Positions 61,604-64,000 of a DNA stretch of 64,000 nucleotides are shown here, piece by piece. Location: assembly GCF_000282135.1 (NCBI RefSeq), contig NZ_AKJW01000059.1, positions 1-64,000 of the forward strand, read 5' to 3'. Every line of letters begins with the position of its first letter. The stretch's first letter is position 1. This stretch comes from Herbaspirillum sp. CF444. Lineage in GTDB: Bacteria > Pseudomonadota > Gammaproteobacteria > Burkholderiales > Burkholderiaceae_D. The translations under genes were made by a program, and so were the position numbers. The notes below the pieces were generated by a model. The model did not search any database and was not told where the DNA came from. It saw only the letters and a program-made list of their open reading frames with translations.

Positions 61604-62671
61604 ATGAGCAATAACACTCCTCTCCACATCGCCCCCCGCATCGGCAAGCTGCCGGCCGGCGCAGGCGACAATATCGCCGATGTGCCCGGCGTCACGGTCG
61701 GCCATTGCACGCTGAATTATGGCGGTATCCAGACCGGCGTGACCGTCGTGCGTCCGCATGGCGGCGATCTGTTCCGGGACAAAGTCCCGGCTGCCGCCGT
61801 CACCCTGAACGGTTTCGGAAAAAGCGTCGGCCTGATGCAGGTGGAAGAGCTGGGCGTGCTCGAAACGCCGATCGCCCTGACCAATACCTTTGCGGTCGGC
61901 ACCGTCGCGACGGCGCAGACGCGCGCGGCGGTGGCGGACAATCCCGGGATCGGCCGCGCGCTGCCCAGCATCAATCCGCTGGTGTTCGAGTGCAATGACG
62001 GCTATCTCAATGATCTGCAGGCGTTTTCTATTGAAGAGCAGCATTACCTGCATGCTTTGCAAAACGCTTCGGATCAGGTGGCGCAGGGCGCAGTCGGCGC
62101 CGGCCGCGGCATGTCCTGCTTCGAACTCAAGGGTGGCATCGGCAGCGCTTCGCGCAAGGTCGCCATCGGTAGCGCGGAGTACACCGTCGGCGCGCTGGTG
62201 CTGGCCAATTTCGGCAAGCTGGCCGACCTGATTATCGCCGGCGAGCCGCTGGGACGTACGCTCAAATGCGTGCAGAAGCAGAACAGGGAGCCGGAGAAGG
62301 GCTCCATCATCATGCTGATCGCCACCGATGCGCCGCTCGACGCGCGCCGGCTGCGCCGTCTTGCTACGCGCACCGGCGCCGGCCTGGCGCGTACCGGATC
62401 GGTCTACGGACACGGCAGCGGCGATATCGCGCTGGCGTTTTCCACGGCGCAGACGGTGCCGCATCACGTGGATGCGGCATCGCCGGCGATGCATTTCACC
62501 TGCCTGCATGACGGCCTGCTGGATCCGCTGTTTCACGCGGTAGCCGACAGCACTGAACAAGCCATCCTCAACGCTTTATTTACGGCTGAGGCCGTCAAAG
62601 GCCGTGATGGCCATCAACGTCGCGCAATAAGCGATCTCATGGCCGAATTGGCCACCATGGAGCACGCATGA
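61604..62671 (+). CDS. P1-family (DmpA-like) aminopeptidase / D-esterase
   Basis: 355 residues from ATG 61604. The DmpA/BapA family (S58) precursor is self-cleaved before a Ser: EKGSIIMLIATDAPL gives Gly233-Ser234 as the junction. Other marks are ADVPGVTVGHCTL near 25-37, GVTVVRPH near 45-52, SINPLVFECNDGYLND near 122-137 and GIGSASRKV near 178-186. Family enzymes cleave N-terminal residues from peptides, including D-alanyl amides and beta-peptides. It overlaps dppA by ATGA and follows gsiD closely, so it processes imported peptides. Confidence 0.9.
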   Translation: MSNNTPLHIAPRIGKLPAGAGDNIADVPGVTVGHCTLNYGGIQTGVTVVRPHGGDLFRDKVPAAAVTLNGFGKSVGLMQVEELGVLETPIALTNTFAVGTVATAQTRAAVADNPGIGRALPSINPLVFECNDGYLNDLQAFSIEEQHYLHALQNASDQVAQGAVGAGRGMSCFELKGGIGSASRKVAIGSAEYTVGALVLANFGKLADLIIAGEPLGRTLKCVQKQNREPEKGSIIMLIATDAPLDARRLRRLATRTGAGLARTGSVYGHGSGDIALAFSTAQTVPHHVDAASPAMHFTCLHDGLLDPLFHAVADSTEQAILNALFTAEAVKGRDGHQRRAISDLMAELATMEHA

Positions 62672-63492
62672 ACGTATTGATTTCCGTCGACATCGAAGGC
62701 ATTGCCGGCGTCTTCCACCCTGAACAGACGCGTCCCGGCAACGGCGAGTACGAGCGCGCCCGCCGCCAGATGACTGAAGAAGCCAATGCGGTCATTCGCG
62801 GCGCCCTGGCCGGCGGCGCGCAGGAGATCGTCGTCAACGATTCCCACGGGAGCTTCCGCAACCTGTTGCCGGACCTGCTGCATCCGGCCGCGCGCATGGT
62901 GCTCGGCAAGCCGCGCGTGCTGGGCATGATGGGCGGCGTGGCGGACAACATCGACGCCGTCATGATGGTCGGCTATCACTCGCGCTCGCAAACGCGCGGC
63001 ATCCTGGCGCATACGATCAACAGTTTTGCGTTTTCCCGCGTCTGGTTCAATGGCGTGGAGCTGGGCGAAGCCGGCATCTATGGTGCATTGGCGGGCGAGC
63101 ATGGCGTGCCGGTGATTTTCGGCAGCGGCGACGATGCTTTCGTGGCAGAGACGCTACCCTTGTTTCCGCATGCGCACTTCGCGGAGATCAAGAAAGCCCA
63201 CGGCGCCAACAGCGGCGATTCGCTGTCGCCGCAACAGGCCTGCGCATTGCTGGAAAAAACCGCACAGGAAGCCGTGCAGGCAGCGCGCTCCAAGCAGATG
63301 CCGAAGTACCGCATCGAAGTCCCGGTCACCTGCCGCCTGCAGGTGCAGACGCCGGCGCTGACCGACTTGTTCTGTCAGTTGCCGATCGTGGAGCGGGTGG
63401 ATGCGGTGACGCTGAAGTTCGACGCGCCGACGGTGGAGTTTGCGGTGAGGGTGTTGAACAGTTTGTCGGCGATGTCGTTCATGCTGCGCTAG
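62668..63492 (+). CDS. dppA: D-aminopeptidase DppA (M55 family)
   Basis: 274 residues, as in B. subtilis DppA. The binuclear zinc ligands are in the same positions: Asp8 and Glu10 (SVDIEG), His60 (NDSHGS), His104 (VGYHSR) and Glu131 or Glu134 (ELGE). The catalytic nucleophile His115 lies in ILAHTIN. The enzyme cleaves D-Ala-D-Ala and similar D-peptides. It is the last gene of the operon and is followed by a strong terminator. With DmpA-like and IaaA enzymes it implies use of unusual, perhaps murein-derived, peptides. Confidence 0.93.
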   Translation: MNVLISVDIEGIAGVFHPEQTRPGNGEYERARRQMTEEANAVIRGALAGGAQEIVVNDSHGSFRNLLPDLLHPAARMVLGKPRVLGMMGGVADNIDAVMMVGYHSRSQTRGILAHTINSFAFSRVWFNGVELGEAGIYGALAGEHGVPVIFGSGDDAFVAETLPLFPHAHFAEIKKAHGANSGDSLSPQQACALLEKTAQEAVQAARSKQMPKYRIEVPVTCRLQVQTPALTDLFCQLPIVERVDAVTLKFDAPTVEFAVRVLNSLSAMSFMLR

Positions 63493-63505
63493 AACCTCCC
63501 AGAAA

Positions 63506-63555
63506 AAAGCCCGCGTCTTCCGGTTCCGATCGGGAGGCGCGGGCTTTCTTTTTGG
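63506..63555. terminator. Terminator after dppA, probably bidirectional
   Basis: AAAGCCCGCG/CGCGGGCTTT, a 10-bp stem around a GC-rich loop. TTTCTTTTT follows on the plus side and T-richness is seen on the minus strand. It lies between dppA and the converging partial gene. Confidence 0.85.
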
Positions 63556-63587
63556 GAGCGGCGAATCCTGTTCGCCGTCTCCTCACA

Positions 63588-64000
63588 TCATTCCAGGCCG
63601 GTAGGGCCGCCCACTGCCTGCGGGTAGTTGCGGCTGGCGTAGCTGACGATCAGGTCGCTGATGCGATTGAGCATGTCGCGGTCGGTTGCGCCGAACGAAT
63701 AGGCGGCGCCCATCGCGCTGGCGCGCTGGTAAAACACAGGCTCGGCAATCACCTTGCCGGAAATCGCATCGCTGTACCGGACCTTCATCACGACGGCCGA
63801 GCTGCCGGACAAGGCGCCAGTGAAAATGCGCTTGGCCGTGCCGATCAGCTTGATGTCGACGCAGATCGGCTCAATGACAAGCTTTTGCGAGGCAGCGGTA
63901 TTCTTTTTTTCATTCCAGTTCTTCACCAGGCTGCCCAGGCCGGAGTCGATCCGGGTCTGGATCGCGGCCAGCGCGACGTCGCCGCCACTTTGCTTGGCGC
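63588..64000 (-). CDS. Uncharacterised protein, C-terminal part (cut by window end)
   Basis: The minus frame is open from the window edge to the stop at 63588, giving at least 136 residues. The GTG at 63926 lies within it, so it need not be the start. The visible part has VDIKLIGTAKRIFTGALSGSSAVVMKVRYSDAISGKVIAEPVFYQ, then FGATDRDMLNRISDLIVSYASRNYP. The strand-rich core with a [VM]K-x-x-YxDxxTG-like pattern resembles DUF4410/DUF3313-type putative lipoproteins that bind or modify envelope components. That resemblance is tentative. The N-terminus, and any signal or lipobox, lies outside the window. Confidence 0.6.
   Translation of the reverse strand, partial: AKQSGGDVALAAIQTRIDSGLGSLVKNWNEKKNTAASQKLVIEPICVDIKLIGTAKRIFTGALSGSSAVVMKVRYSDAISGKVIAEPVFYQRASAMGAAYSFGATDRDMLNRISDLIVSYASRNYPQAVGGPTGLE

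Overview
The window reads as a chromosomal segment of a betaproteobacterium in Burkholderiales, most likely Oxalobacteraceae (Herbaspirillum/Collimonas-like). Supporting signs are the moderately high GC, a Burkholderiales-type trimeric porin, the parE - lytic transglycosylase - parC order, many LysR regulators with small catabolic operons, and GltIJKL-type and Gsi-type ABC importers. The genus is an inference. I see no rRNA, tRNA, CRISPR array, prophage or insertion sequence.

Layout. 1-5.7 kb: tail of an aromatic-acid catabolic cluster, with a truncated amidohydrolase, a dihydroxyphthalate-decarboxylase-like protein, DctA, a porin, and LigJ and LigK of the protocatechuate 4,5-cleavage pathway. 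6-13.2 kb: an MFS protein, an OsmB-like lipoprotein and the housekeeping block parC/slt/parE. 13.4-20.6 kb: a secreted phospholipase C/P1-nuclease-like protein, a nitroreductase, and a biotin operon bioM-bioN-bioY followed by an acyl-CoA ligase and a thiolase. 20.7-31 kb: a GltI-like binding protein with a VOC protein and LysR, an MFS protein, then several regulator/oxidoreductase pairs (AraC, SDR, flavin reductase, TetR). 31-42 kb: an accessory catabolic region. It holds an amino-acid ABC importer (GltIJKL type), a PLP dehydratase, RidA, a class I aminotransferase, a LysR regulator, three intact RraA/HMG-aldolase-family genes and two truncated RraA N-terminal remnants. 42-48 kb: DUF3297, a YddG-like exporter, a GlpQ-like phosphodiesterase with a possible Pho box, and a divergent pair of COG4705-type membrane proteins. 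48-52.7 kb: LysR, MFS, DUF2848 and amidase. 53-63.5 kb: RpiR regulator, isoaspartyl peptidase IaaA, GsiABCD, a P1-family (DmpA-like) peptidase and D-aminopeptidase DppA, which together form one peptide-uptake and processing operon.

Most interesting: a 16-bp palindromic box of the form ATAYG-TAAATT-CNNRW occurs four times. Every copy is in a regulatory gap, and together they link the binding protein/VOC/LysR locus at 22 kb with the RraA, LysR and ABC operons at 34-41 kb. I propose one regulon for uptake and breakdown of an acidic hydroxy- or branched amino acid, in which deamination or transamination yields a 2-oxo acid that RraA-family aldolases/decarboxylases cleave. The gene calls and motif copies are read directly from the sequence. 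The substrate is inferred.

Other points: a fourfold acidic-residue repeat in the COG4705 proteins, paired operators for the TetR and RpiR genes, and dispersed REP-like palindromes, including one inside the gsi operon.
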